Shown here one piece after another: positions 1-8,157 of a stretch of 64,000 nucleotides of DNA. A model generated the notes under the pieces. The model saw only the letters and a program-made list of their open reading frames with translations, was not told the DNA's origin and did not search any database. The position numbers and the translations under genes are program-made. The stretch is from assembly GCF_024834075.1 (NCBI RefSeq), contig NZ_JANUXR010000006.1:62001-126000 (forward strand), in the 5' to 3' direction. This DNA comes from Corynebacterium sp. HS2168-gen11 (GTDB taxonomy: Bacteria > Actinomycetota > Actinomycetes > Mycobacteriales > Mycobacteriaceae). Positions within the stretch are counted from its first letter, which is position 1; the number at the start of each line of letters is the position of its first letter.

Positions 1-1
1 G

Positions 2-1096
2 GCGTTTGTGGAATATCCGGCAGCGACCAAAGCACAAGCAGCCTATACCGAAGCTGCACGGTATCCAGGTGATTTCTCCAACGCCAATCCGGTAGTTGCC
101 GGCGGATTGGTCATGACAGTGGAAAACACCGACCAAGGTTCGCGCTTGCAGGCTCATCACCCGCTCACAGGTGAAGTGGTGTGGGAATATTCGCGTAATT
201 ACCAGCTATGCTCGCTTGGCACTGCTTGGGACACTGTGGTGGCAACCTATCGCACTGGTGTTGGTTGTGGCGATGTTGTGGCACTGCGGGCAAATACTGG
301 TCAGTATGCCTATACGCGATCTGCGAATGCTCCGAGTGAAGCCTTGAATCTCGAATCAAATGATCGGGTTGGCACGATTGCACCGCAGCGGCTGGAATTG
401 TGGCGCTCTGATTTGGTGCGCACTATTGAATATGGCGAGGTAGAGGCCAAACAGGAACCGAATATGCAACCGCATGAAGATTGCACGATTACATCGGCGT
501 GGACGCGCAGTGAAGATCTTGCGCTCACTGAAATTTGTGATGGATCATTGTGGTTGCGGCAGTTACAAACCTCACCTGAAGATTCTCGCAAACCGGAAAT
601 TGCCCATGAAACAGAACTTGCTCCGCAGTCGGTGGTCATTGCCCTAAGTGCCGACGCGGTGGCGGTCTATTCACCTGGGCCAACGCCGACGATTTCACGC
701 TATTCCACTGCGGGCGAACTCCTTGGCAGTATCGAAGTAGCGTCTGCGCCAGCGGTGACTACTGCTGAAGATGCAGTATTTATTGCACATGGTGGTGATT
801 TGCCACATCATATTACCTGGTTTGATGGTGTGCGATTGTATATTTTGCATCCGCTGACATTAGAGATCGAGCATGTGCTTGACGACGCTGTCGGTTCCCC
901 AGTTGCAGTTGGTGCAGAATTTGCCTATCCAACTGCTGCAGGTATTGCAATGGCATCATGGGATACAGGTGAAAAAAGCCGTGAGATCCCGCTTGATCGC
1001 GGTGGATATCACGGCCCTATTGGGTTGAAGTTGGCTGGCGATGCTTTCGTCGAAAAGCAAGGCACAACCGTTGTGACTTATTTGCCTGTGCCATAG
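2..1096 (+). CDS. Beta-propeller-like hypothetical protein, 5' truncated (Rv3212-like)
   Basis: The frame is open to the window edge, so the true start lies upstream; the first in-window start codon is a GTG at 8. The visible 363 or so residues contain repeated beta-rich units with phrases such as 'PLTGEVVWEY' and 'LHPLTLEIEHV', which resemble PQQ-type propeller blades in which a value is fetched and compared. By position beside whcE and the membrane gene that follows, it is probably the corynebacterial counterpart of mycobacterial Rv3212, a protein of unknown function. Its last 19 bases overlap the convergent gene at 1078. No enzyme motif was seen. The fold and homology are inferred from pattern only. 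Confidence 0.7.
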   Translation, partial: AFVEYPAATKAQAAYTEAARYPGDFSNANPVVAGGLVMTVENTDQGSRLQAHHPLTGEVVWEYSRNYQLCSLGTAWDTVVATYRTGVGCGDVVALRANTGQYAYTRSANAPSEALNLESNDRVGTIAPQRLELWRSDLVRTIEYGEVEAKQEPNMQPHEDCTITSAWTRSEDLALTEICDGSLWLRQLQTSPEDSRKPEIAHETELAPQSVVIALSADAVAVYSPGPTPTISRYSTAGELLGSIEVASAPAVTTAEDAVFIAHGGDLPHHITWFDGVRLYILHPLTLEIEHVLDDAVGSPVAVGAEFAYPTAAGIAMASWDTGEKSREIPLDRGGYHGPIGLKLAGDAFVEKQGTTVVTYLPVP

Positions 1097-1512
1097 GTTT
1101 CCGAAGCCCATACCAACGCTGGTGGACTAAACATCAGGGCGAGTGCAGCTACGGCGCTGAACCCGACGATAGCTGCGAGGAAGTACTGGCCGGCACCGAT
1201 CATGAAATAGGTGTTTAAGGCGAGAATCATTTCTAGCATGATGATAGGGCCGCGTCCCCAGCGATGTCCTTTTGTTAAAAGCCAGCCGCCGATTAAGACG
1301 GTCCCAAAGACGATGAGGAAGAAAATCGCTGAGCCGTAGCCGACAAATGTGTGCGCTTGGGTGGATTCGTAGACTAATGCAGGATCTCGGTAGCCACGTA
1401 ATTCACGCACGATCAGCACGAGTGCGTATGCGATGCCAAGCAGTGATTGCACTGCAGCAATGCCGACAGCTGCCAAGACTGGGGTTGGAGGACGTGAGGC
1501 AGGTGTATTCAT
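1078..1512 (-). CDS. Small four-helix integral membrane protein (Rv3217c-like)
   Basis: A 144-residue protein with about four hydrophobic segments (near residues 10-32, 52-76, 84-104 and 110-132) and short polar loops. The open frame extends 23 codons further upstream, but the ATG at 1512 opens directly onto the conserved-looking part (MNTPASRPP) and is preferred. Its size and its position close to whcE fit the mycobacterial membrane protein Rv3217c (about 143 residues), although I cannot align them. Its 3' end overlaps the end of the preceding convergent gene. The function is unknown. Confidence 0.72.
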   Translation of the reverse strand: MNTPASRPPTPVLAAVGIAAVQSLLGIAYALVLIVRELRGYRDPALVYESTQAHTFVGYGSAIFFLIVFGTVLIGGWLLTKGHRWGRGPIIMLEMILALNTYFMIGAGQYFLAAIVGFSAVAALALMFSPPALVWASETYGTGK

Positions 1513-1606
1513 ACTGTGCAAGTGTAGTCGGGATTGAAAGAAAGCTGGAAGCGTCTGTGTATATACTCCCCCTAGTTTCAACTATTTAGTGGGATAAACC
1601 TGCGAA

Positions 1607-1688
1607 ATGGGGGTAATTATAAATATTGAAGATTTTTTGGGTTACTGCTGGTATCTACAGGTTTCCCTAAACCAAAGATTACCCCCAT
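1607..1688. promoter_or_regulatory. Inverted pair of ATGGGGGTAAT sites upstream of whcE
   Basis: The 11-mer ATGGGGGTAAT lies at 1607-1617 and its exact reverse complement at 1678-1688. A weaker variant, TTGGGGGTGAT, lies near 1756-1766. The same 11-mer recurs at 46153. The pair sits in the 640-base gap between the membrane gene and whcE, where I saw no other gene. The G5 or C5 core resembles the G/C stretches reported for the LuxR-type regulator RamA of C. glutamicum. That assignment is an inference. Confidence 0.45.
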
Positions 1689-2152
1689 CCTCAGAAAAAG
1701 CAGGAGAATGAATCATGGTGCGATGCTACATATGCACATAGGAAAGTGGGAGGGATTGGGGGTGATACAATTTGACGAATTAAAGATTTATCGTTAGTAA
1801 AATGTGTTTTACGTTTGCGCAGGAAAATCACTATTTGCAAGTTTTTTTACAGGTAAAGCCTTTTGGGGAATGAGAAAGTTATGGCCCATATTTCCATAAT
1901 GCATATATGACATTGGTCACAATTTAGCGGTAAACTCTAGCTTTATTTAGCAATACATGGAAATATTCATGGACAGATCACACAACGAGACGGTTTCTCG
2001 ACAGGTCAGCACTTTCCGGATTCGTTGTTGTATAAAGCCTCGACTTTTCAAGCCTTGACGATCCGCTGTGGCACGCATCTTTCGCAACAGCGCTTATAAA
2101 ACTGCTGCCCTCACCTAGAACTGACATTTCATGTACTAAGGAGTGCATTATT

Positions 2153-2413
2153 ATGGATTGGCGCCACAAAGCCGTCTGCCGTGACGAAGACCCAGAGTTA
2201 TTCTTCCCAGTAGGTAACTCAGGTCCTGCATTAGCGCAGGTTGCAAACGCAAAATTGGTCTGCAACCGCTGCCCTGTCACATCACAATGCTTAGCATGGG
2301 CACTTGAAACTGGCCAAGATGCTGGCGTATGGGGTGGCATGAGCGAGGACGAGCGTCGTGCTTTGAAGCGTCGGAACAACCGCACTCGTGGACGTTCCCG
2401 CACAACGGTGTAA
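2153..2413 (+). CDS. whcE: WhiB1-type iron-sulfur transcription factor WhcE
   Basis: An 86-residue WhiB protein. The four cluster-binding cysteines are C9, C37, C40 and C46 (C-x2-C-x5-C for the last three), followed by the GVWGG turn at 58-62 and a basic DNA-binding tail (KRRNNRTRGRSR). WhiB proteins hold a 4Fe-4S cluster that senses oxygen or nitric oxide and act with the housekeeping sigma factor. AAGGAG at 2138-2143, nine bases before the ATG, supports this start. The gene stands alone with a long upstream region carrying G5 motifs and is followed by bL37. WhcE of C. glutamicum belongs to the oxidative/thermal stress circuit with SigH, whose gene is 700 bases away. Confidence 0.93.
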   Translation: MDWRHKAVCRDEDPELFFPVGNSGPALAQVANAKLVCNRCPVTSQCLAWALETGQDAGVWGGMSEDERRALKRRNNRTRGRSRTTV

Positions 2414-2506
2414 GATTAAAGTCCCCAGCGATTTCCACGCTTTACTCCTAACAAGTAAAGTGGAGTCCTGTTCATCCCTCCATAACCCTTAAAAAGGAGA
2501 ACAATT

Positions 2507-2581
2507 ATGAGCCAGCGTGGCCGTAAGCGCAAGGATCGTCGTAAGAAGAAGGCAAACCACGGTAAGCGTCCAAATTCTTAA
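2507..2581 (+). CDS. 50S ribosomal protein bL37, 24 residues
   Basis: A tiny ORF of 24 codons preceded by AAAAAGGAGA at 2491-2500 and closed by TAA. The protein is very basic (MSQRGRKRKD at the start, NHGKRPNS at the end). It matches the pattern I know for bL37, the actinobacterial ribosomal protein found near the peptidyl-transferase region in mycobacterial ribosome structures (MAKRGRKKRD...NHGKRPNA). It lies 93 bases after whcE, with a small stem-loop at about 2435-2464 in between, and is followed by a strong terminator. Size, composition, a good ribosome-binding site and the terminator together make it a convincing gene. Confidence 0.88.
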   Translation: MSQRGRKRKDRRKKKANHGKRPNS

Positions 2582-2623
2582 GCGATGCTCGGTTTGGTAA
2601 TTCATTACCACGACTATTTCAAT

Positions 2624-2676
2624 AAAAGCCATGTGCGTGGCATTCTCATTTCGAGGACGCCACTCACATGGCTTTT
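2624..2676 (+). terminator. Terminator after bL37
   Basis: An 18-base stem (2624-2641 with 2659-2676, one mismatch) beginning AAAAGCCATGTG and ending in GGCTTTT. It lies 42 bases after the bL37 stop codon and closes the whcE-bL37 unit. Confidence 0.8.
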
Positions 2677-2763
2677 GTGCATCTACGATGCGTATGCTCA
2701 CGAGACGTACCTATGCCCTGTTGGCGGCGCAGTGAGCGTCGTCAAGCAAGAGCTGTGATACGC

Positions 2764-2792
2764 AAAAAGTGGTGCAGCAACTGCTACACCAC
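2764..2792 (-). terminator. Terminator of the sigH-rshA unit
   Basis: The stem GTGGTGcAGC / GCTaCACCAC (2769-2792) is followed on the minus strand by a run of five T (2764-2768). It lies 18 bases beyond the rshA stop. Confidence 0.75.
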
Positions 2793-2810
2793 TGTTATCC
2801 AGGATCGCTC

Positions 2811-3077
2811 TTACGACAACTTTAAGGCTTGTAAAATGCGATCGCACAACGACGAAGGCGCCGAAGATTCACATACCTTTTGCAAGACTCCACGTAGTTG
2901 CGCTTCATTTGCAACCACCTCTGCACAGCCTGGGCACATATCAAGATGTGCTTCTAAACGCTTTTGCTCAGCAGGAGTCATTGCTTTATCAACAAACTGA
3001 TACAAGAAGACATGAATATCCTCACAGTCTACGCGCGGATCTCCACCTGTCTCGGGCAACCCATACTCTTCAGTCAT
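2811..3077 (-). CDS. rshA: Zinc-containing anti-sigma factor for SigH (RshA/RsrA)
   Basis: An 88-residue protein of the ZAS anti-sigma family. The H-x3-C-x2-C motif appears as H44, C48 and C51; further cysteines at 18, 69 and 78 flank it. In this family the cysteine/zinc centre binds the sigma factor in the reduced state and releases it on disulfide stress. The gene directly follows sigH on the same strand with a 37-base gap, the usual sigma/anti-sigma pairing, and a terminator closes the unit. Confidence 0.92.
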   Translation of the reverse strand: MTEEYGLPETGGDPRVDCEDIHVFLYQFVDKAMTPAEQKRLEAHLDMCPGCAEVVANEAQLRGVLQKVCESSAPSSLCDRILQALKLS

Positions 3078-3114
3078 ACCTGCTCACCATTGTTTCGCTT
3101 CGTTATTTTGGCTG

Positions 3115-3702
3115 TTAATCCTTCTCAACAGCGATGCCATATTCTTTTGCTACATCCTTCAACACATTTCGCAGTTGTTTTCTTCCTCGATGCAGGCGCG
3201 ACATCACGGTGCCTAATGGAATGTCGAGGATTTCTGCAATGTCTTTGTAGGCGAATCCTTCAACATCGGCGTAATAGACCACCATGCGATAATCATCACT
3301 TAACGCATTCATCATTTCCAAGATGGTTTCGTTTGGAATATGCTTCAGTGCTTCAACCTCGGCAGATTCCATACCAACTGCACGATGCGTGGAAGAATTC
3401 AGCAGCTGTGAATCGGTGACATCATCAGCGCTGGTTTGAATTGGTTGGCGTTGCGCTTTGCGATAAGAGTTAATGTACGTGTTGGTCATAATCCGATACA
3501 GCCACGCTTTTAAATTCGTGCCTTCGGTAAATGAACCAAATGCTTGGTATGCCTTAATAAAGGTTTCTTGCACCAGGTCTTCTGCATCTGCAGGATTCCG
3601 TGTCATGCGTAGCGCACCGCCATAGAGCTGATCGAGCAGCGGAAGTGCTTCTTGTTCGAAGCGTTGCTTGAGCTTACGCTCAGTATGCTTTGATGTTGCC
3701 AT
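3115..3702 (-). CDS. sigH: ECF sigma factor SigH (thiol-oxidative and heat stress)
   Basis: A group-4 (ECF) sigma factor of 195 residues. Region 2 contains [16 protein letters not shown] (core-polymerase and -10 contacts), and region 4 contains the helix-turn-helix around [21 protein letters not shown]. SigH directs heat-shock and thiol-oxidative stress genes and is held by the adjacent RshA. The open frame reaches a GTG at 3735, but no ribosome-binding site precedes that codon. A GGGAGGTGG box precedes the ATG at 3702, so 3702 is chosen. Two GACGTC palindromes at 3741-3746 and 3754-3759 lie in the promoter region and may be regulatory. Confidence 0.93.
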   Translation of the reverse strand: MATSKHTERKLKQRFEQEALPLLDQLYGGALRMTRNPADAEDLVQETFIKAYQAFGSFTEGTNLKAWLYRIMTNTYINSYRKAQRQPIQTSADDVTDSQLLNSSTHRAVGMESAEVEALKHIPNETILEMMNALSDDYRMVVYYADVEGFAYKDIAEILDIPLGTVMSRLHRGRKQLRNVLKDVAKEYGIAVEKD

Positions 3703-3899
3703 TACGGTAGTGTCCACCTCCCTACTGCTGTTCACAATGCGACGTCATTGTTTGACGTCTGAGGACCACAGTGAGAGTTGTGTGGCTTCGCGTCTCAATG
3801 TGGTTCCGCAATCGATCTTAGACTTTTCTGCTTTGTTTAGGGTAAGTTCCAACGATGCCCAAGGTTGCATTTGGCATAAAAGCGTGTAGGAATGAATGC

Positions 3900-4403
3900 A
3901 TGGGAAAAAAGAAACCTCATGCGGCTACCCCTGCGCTGGCTCTGCTTGATCAGGCAAATGTGTCTTATAGCGTGCATAGTTTTGAATCTGGCACCGATAA
4001 TTTTGGGGAACAAGCGGCTGCGGCACTTGGGATTGATCCTGACCAAGTGTTTAAAACACTTGTTATTGATCTCACAGCTGGCAAGGGTCCGAAACGACAG
4101 CTGGCGGTTACCTGTATTCCGGTTTCTTTTCAACTGAGTTTGAAAAAAGCAGCGGCTGCTTGCAAGGTCTCTAAAGCGACAATGGCGAATCCGCATGATG
4201 CTGAAAAATCGTCTGGGTATATTCCAGGAGGCATTTCCCCGCTTGGTCAGAAAAACCTCTTGCCGACAGTGATCGATGAAACTGCGTTGTTATTCGAGAC
4301 TATTTTTGTTTCAGGTGGTCGGCGAGGACTTGATGTGGAAATTGCGCCGACGGATCTTGCAGCACTCCTGAATGCAGAGTTTGTTGATCTCGTTGCAGGT
4401 TAA
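3900..4403 (+). CDS. ybaK: YbaK/EbsC-type Cys-tRNA(Pro) deacylase
   Basis: A 167-residue YbaK-family protein. Typical signatures are the N-terminal TPALALLDQA, the 'QVFKTLVIDL' strand with its conserved lysine, and the 'GYIPGGISPLGQK' loop. These proteins hydrolyse Cys-tRNA(Pro) made in error by ProRS, acting in trans in the cytoplasm. The open frame starts at 3855, but the ATG at 3900 has an AGGA box eight bases upstream and matches the family start. It diverges from sigH. Confidence 0.88.
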   Translation: MGKKKPHAATPALALLDQANVSYSVHSFESGTDNFGEQAAAALGIDPDQVFKTLVIDLTAGKGPKRQLAVTCIPVSFQLSLKKAAAACKVSKATMANPHDAEKSSGYIPGGISPLGQKNLLPTVIDETALLFETIFVSGGRRGLDVEIAPTDLAALLNAEFVDLVAG

Positions 4404-4417
4404 GGGGCTGCGGCGGG

Positions 4418-4517
4418 GCTGCGTTATCGCTGCGGCAGGGCTTCCTAACGGATTCACGACGCTGGAGCGATGCTGCGTTATCGCTGCGGCAGGGCTGCAG
4501 CGGGGCTGCAGCGGGGC
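4418..4517. repeat. GC-rich direct repeats downstream of ybaK
   Basis: A 25-base unit (starting GCTGCGTTATCGC) is present at 4418-4442 and again, identical, at 4472-4496, 54 bases apart. It is followed by two copies of GCAGCGGGGCT. The 290-base gap between ybaK and aroA holds nothing else I can identify. An overlapping ORF in this stretch merely translates the repeat. Confidence 0.7.
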
Positions 4518-4693
4518 TTCGTCAATTCCTCACCGCTGCGGCGTTGCTGTGAAAATTTCCGCGAGTAATCTTCGCCTAAAAGCCTCAGCAAACTGTCCCG
4601 AACTGCGTCGACAAGCAGCTTGCAGCTAAGAGACAAGTGAAAAATCTCGTGCGAAGTGTTTTCAAAGCCGCAGCTTACCTTTAGGATAGGAAT

Positions 4694-6019
4694 ATGTCAC
4701 AGACCTCGCATGATTCTTATTGGCAGGCTCCATACGCGTTAGCACCGATCAACGCAACGGTTACCGTTCCTGGTTCGAAATCTATGACCAATCGCGCATT
4801 GATTCTTGCCGCCCTTGCCAGCAAACCGTCGATCTTGCATGGGGCGCTGCGTAGCCGCGATACCACCTTAATGGTCGATGCTCTGCGCGCACTCGGGGTA
4901 ACCGCGACGATGGATCCAGAGTCCACTCACCCTGCCAATACCACCATCACAATCACGCCACCTGCAGCATTACATGGCGGTGAAATTGAGTGTGGCTTGG
5001 CTGGAACAGTCATGCGCTTTATGCCTCCTGTGGCCGCCCTTGCCAACGGAACCGTCTTCTTCAATGGTGACGAATACGCCAGCAACCGCCCAATGAGTGG
5101 TACCTTTGCAGGGCTTCAGGCCTTAGGCATTGAGGTTGCCGGCACTCGTTTGCCGTTCCAAATTCGCGGCGCAGGTGATGTGGCAGGTGGCCAAGTTGTG
5201 ATTGACGCTTCAGCATCGTCACAATTTGTATCTGGATTGCTGTTAGCCGCACCGCGTTTTCGCACGGGGATTACGGTCCGCCACGAAGGCGCACAGCTTC
5301 CAAGCATGCCGCATATTGAGATGACCGTCGATATGCTGCGGAAAGCAGGCGTTCGCGTTGATACTTCCATTGAGCATCAGTGGACGGTCTTTCCTGCCGA
5401 AATTCCTGGACGTCAGTGGTCAATCGAGCCTGATTGCTCCAATGCCACGCCGTTTTTAGCAGCAGCTGCAGTCACTGGCGGCACGATCCGCATCCGCCAC
5501 TGGCCAATCGAAACCACACAGGCAGGCGATGCAATTCGCGGTATTTTAACAGCGATGGGTTGCAGTGTTGAGCTGATTCGCACAGGCGCAAGCTATGATT
5601 TGGAGGTCACTGGCCCTGCAGGCGGTGCCTTACGTGGCATTAATATTGACATGTCCGATATTGGTGAGCTGGCTCCAACGGTTGCCGCACTTGCTGCACT
5701 TGCACATTCAGAGTCTCGAATTACCGGCATTGCGCATCTGCGCGGGCATGAAACGGATCGTCTTGCCGCATTAAGCCGTGAGCTTGGCAATATTGGTGGC
5801 CATTGCGAGCAGCTTGGCGACGGCTTGCGTATTCTTCCTGCTAGGCTTCATGGTGGCAGATGGTCGACCTATGCGGATCATCGCATGGCAACGGCAGGTG
5901 CTATTTTGGGCCTGGTTGTGCCAGGCATAGCCGTTGAAAATATCGAAACAACAGCAAAAACGCTGCCAGATTTTGCAGCGATGTGGGAGCGCATGCTCGA
6001 AGGAGGACAACACTCGTAG
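4694..6019 (+). CDS. aroA: 3-phosphoshikimate 1-carboxyvinyltransferase (EPSP synthase)
   Basis: A 441-residue EPSP synthase that joins PEP to shikimate-3-phosphate, the sixth step of the shikimate pathway, in the cytoplasm. Diagnostic pieces are the PGSKSMTNR loop at about 26-34, the 'GLAGTVMRF' region near 98-106, '[13 protein letters not shown]' and the C-terminal 'YADHRMA'. An AGGA-type site precedes the ATG. The stop codon TAG overlaps the GTG start of rsgA (TAGTG), so the two are probably translationally coupled. Confidence 0.96.
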   Translation: MSQTSHDSYWQAPYALAPINATVTVPGSKSMTNRALILAALASKPSILHGALRSRDTTLMVDALRALGVTATMDPESTHPANTTITITPPAALHGGEIECGLAGTVMRFMPPVAALANGTVFFNGDEYASNRPMSGTFAGLQALGIEVAGTRLPFQIRGAGDVAGGQVVIDASASSQFVSGLLLAAPRFRTGITVRHEGAQLPSMPHIEMTVDMLRKAGVRVDTSIEHQWTVFPAEIPGRQWSIEPDCSNATPFLAAAAVTGGTIRIRHWPIETTQAGDAIRGILTAMGCSVELIRTGASYDLEVTGPAGGALRGINIDMSDIGELAPTVAALAALAHSESRITGIAHLRGHETDRLAALSRELGNIGGHCEQLGDGLRILPARLHGGRWSTYADHRMATAGAILGLVVPGIAVENIETTAKTLPDFAAMWERMLEGGQHS

Positions 6020-7038
6020 TGGCACGTCCAAGCGGCAGAACATCATCGTGGGATGAATCCGATGTCAAGATTCGCCCAAGCAAGCGGTCACGGCCGCGTA
6101 CCAAAGATCGGCCAACCCATGACAATGCCAAGTTCGGCATGGTTATTACCAAAGACCGCGGCCGATGGGGTGTGGTTTTAGACGGACAAGAAGACCTTGA
6201 AACTCCGATTGTATGCATGCGTGCCCGCGAATTAGGCCGTACCGCTATTGAGGTCGGCGATCGTGTGGGCATTGTGGGTGATACTTCCGGTCGAGCTGGC
6301 TCATTAGCGCGGATTGTGAAACTGGCAGAGCGCAGTTCTGTATTAAGGAGAACTGCTGACGATACTGACCCCTATGAGCGCATTGTGGTGGCCAATGCCG
6401 ATCAACTGCTGATCGTGTGCGCGGTTGCCGATCCACCCCCACGCTCGGGGTTTGTAGAGCGTGCATTAGTCGCCGCGTTTGTTGGCAATCTTCGGCCGAT
6501 TATTTGTTTAACGAAATCAGACTTAGCCGATCCAAGTGAATTTGCCGCAGAATTTGCAGCTCTTGATGTACCAGTGATTGTCTGTGGTGTCGAGGATCCA
6601 CTTGAACCTGTGTTAGAGGTTGTCAATCATTCTATAAGCGCCTTAATCGGCCATTCTGGTGTTGGAAAATCAACCCTGGTTAATCGGATTGTGCCAGATG
6701 CACAACGCGAAACTGGTGAAGTATCAGGCGTTGGTAAGGGCCGGCATACCTCCACTCAAGCAGTAGCGTTGCATCTTGACGCAGGCGGATGGATTGTCGA
6801 TACCCCAGGTATTCGATCCTTCGGATTAGCCCATGTTGATGATGCTACCGTCATTAACGTTTTTGAAGACCTTGCCACCGCAATTGAGGACTGCCCGCGT
6901 GGATGCACCCATAGTGGTCCTCCTGCCGATCCTGAATGTGCACTTGATCAATTTCCGCACGAAACCCCTACTGGACGTCGCATACAAGCAGTACGCAAAC
7001 TTCTTGCCGCACTGCGTTCGAAACCAGACTGGGTGTAA
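6019..7038 (+). CDS. rsgA: Ribosome small-subunit-dependent GTPase RsgA
   Basis: A circularly permuted GTPase of about 339 residues that helps 30S subunit maturation. An OB-like N-terminal part is followed by the G4 motif (TKSD), then the P-loop (GHSGVGKST), G3 (DTPG) and the C-terminal zinc knuckle (C-P-R-G-C-T-H ... C). The open frame runs back into aroA to 5983. The GTG at 6019 overlaps the aroA stop, has AGGAGG at 6001-6006, and opens with VARPSGR as I would expect for actinobacterial RsgA, so that start is used. A terminator follows. Confidence 0.93.
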   Translation: MARPSGRTSSWDESDVKIRPSKRSRPRTKDRPTHDNAKFGMVITKDRGRWGVVLDGQEDLETPIVCMRARELGRTAIEVGDRVGIVGDTSGRAGSLARIVKLAERSSVLRRTADDTDPYERIVVANADQLLIVCAVADPPPRSGFVERALVAAFVGNLRPIICLTKSDLADPSEFAAEFAALDVPVIVCGVEDPLEPVLEVVNHSISALIGHSGVGKSTLVNRIVPDAQRETGEVSGVGKGRHTSTQAVALHLDAGGWIVDTPGIRSFGLAHVDDATVINVFEDLATAIEDCPRGCTHSGPPADPECALDQFPHETPTGRRIQAVRKLLAALRSKPDWV

Positions 7039-7064
7039 TTTCCCAAACTTTTGCTGCATACACA

Positions 7065-7107
7065 TAAAGCCTGTCACCATATAGTTTCACTATTGTGGCA
7101 GGCTTTA
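7065..7107 (+). terminator. Terminator after aroA-rsgA
   Basis: The stem AAAGCCTGtCAC (7066-7077) pairs with GTGgCAGGCTTT (7095-7106) across a 17-base loop. It lies 27 bases after the rsgA stop. Confidence 0.75.
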
Positions 7108-7164
7108 TGCTTGAAAAGTGGTACGTCGCGCAGCGTTGCGGTCTTGCGCGGGCAGCACGGATAA

Positions 7165-7203
7165 GCTTTTCGACGCTGCGGTGAGGAGGCAGCGTCGTCA
7201 AGC
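7165..7203. repeat. REP-like hairpin made of the two over-represented 12-mers
   Basis: GCTTTTCGACGCTGC (7165-7179) and GCAGCGTCGTCAAGC (7189-7203) are inverted repeats of 15 bases with two mismatches around a nine-base loop. Each arm contains one of two 12-mers (GCGTCGAAAAGC and GCGTCGTCAAGC) that recur singly across the window. The hairpin lies in the 193-base gap between rsgA and the convergent DUF6912 gene. It could be a repeated palindromic element or a terminator for the minus-strand pair, though no T run follows it. Confidence 0.6.
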
Positions 7204-7231
7204 ATGTCGCAGCTGCAGCATCAAAATGGTG

Positions 7232-7741
7232 CTATAGCAGCTCGATTAATGCGTCGAGTTCAGAAGGGTCATACCATGCTAAATAATTCGCAATTGCATC
7301 CCCGACGGTCAGCTCAGCATCTTCATCACCGAGATCGGCAGCATCGATGACCTCGATTGCTTTGGCAGTGGTAGGCTCACTTGCTGCTACATCCACGTGG
7401 ATAGCTGCCAGCTGGTCTTTGGTGATTCGTGGTGGCTCAAGGCTAACCACGCTTTCGCCTAAATCATCGCGGAGGGTGACCGCTTGATCCGGTAGATCAA
7501 CGGAGATCACCACACGACGGTGTGGGAACTCGCCAGTGTGATCACCAGTTGCGAGCAGGCGAATCGATGCTCGGGCGGCATCGTCGAACGCGAATTCAGC
7601 AAAGTCTTCTTCGTCGCCCTCATCATAAAATTCCCGCATTGCAGCTGTCACTGCAAAACCATAGCCAGAACGCACACTCATATGCGGCTGCGTCGCTAAT
7701 TCACGCAGCATGGCAAAGGTTGCTGGAATATACACTCGCAC
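7232..7741 (-). CDS. Conserved actinobacterial protein (DUF6912-like)
   Basis: A 169-residue acidic soluble protein that starts MRVYIPAT, which I associate with the actinobacterial family of unknown function DUF6912. The rest is beta-rich with many Asp/Glu residues and no catalytic motif. The start is a GTG whose G is shared with the stop codon of the upstream HAD gene (TAGTG on the minus strand), so translation is probably coupled. The pairing suggests a shared but unknown role. The family name is from memory. Confidence 0.72.
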   Translation of the reverse strand: MRVYIPATFAMLRELATQPHMSVRSGYGFAVTAAMREFYDEGDEEDFAEFAFDDAARASIRLLATGDHTGEFPHRRVVISVDLPDQAVTLRDDLGESVVSLEPPRITKDQLAAIHVDVAASEPTTAKAIEVIDAADLGDEDAELTVGDAIANYLAWYDPSELDALIELL

Positions 7742-8157
7742 TAGAAGTCTCCTTCAAGATCAAAAAGTGTTTGCAGCTCCACCACACAACGATCAAATTG
7801 CTGATAGTAGATACCCACTAATCCGGCTTCCACAGCACCGCGAATGTTCAAAATGGAATCATCTACCATCACGCATTCCCGTAGCGGTACGTCTAAGGCA
7901 TCTGCAGCAACTTGAAAGGCTGCAGCCTCTGGTTTCTCGGTACCAATTTCGCCAGAAAGTAATACCGCATCGACGATGCCTTGTGTAGCAAGCACTTTAA
8001 TTGGCTCTGCACCAGGACCACCAGGATCATTCGAGAGCACTGCCGTTGGGATTTCTTTTGCGCGCAGTGCTGCAAATAAATTGCGCCAGCGGCGTTGATC
8101 CTCATCTGTTCCATCGAGGACTCCAACATAGTCCACGATTAAGCCACGCATTGCCAT
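7741..8157 (-). CDS. HAD-superfamily hydrolase, atypical motif I
   Basis: A 138-residue small HAD-IA protein. Motif I is DYVGVLDG with the nucleophile D9; the usual second aspartate (D+2) is V11, as in the DxGGVL subgroup. Motif II is the serine in VLSND, the lysine is in EKPEAAAF, and motif IV is MVDDS. It is short, so the cap domain is minimal. The missing acid/base aspartate makes the substrate and even phosphatase activity uncertain. AAGGA lies before the ATG at 8157. It forms a coupled pair with the DUF6912-like gene. Confidence 0.8.
   Translation of the reverse strand: MAMRGLIVDYVGVLDGTDEDQRRWRNLFAALRAKEIPTAVLSNDPGGPGAEPIKVLATQGIVDAVLLSGEIGTEKPEAAAFQVAADALDVPLRECVMVDDSILNIRGAVEAGLVGIYYQQFDRCVVELQTLFDLEGDF

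Noticed and set aside
1900..1925. GlxR (cAMP-CRP) operator before whcE
   Set aside because: TGACATTGGTCACA only partly fits TGTGA-N6-TCACA; too weak to annotate.
3703..3735. Longer sigH start at a GTG
   Set aside because: No Shine-Dalgarno sequence precedes it, while the ATG at 3702 has GGGAGGTGG upstream.
4372..4629. Plus-strand ORF with repeated CVIAAAGL
   Set aside because: It begins inside ybaK and the repeated peptide is the translation of the 25-base direct repeat.
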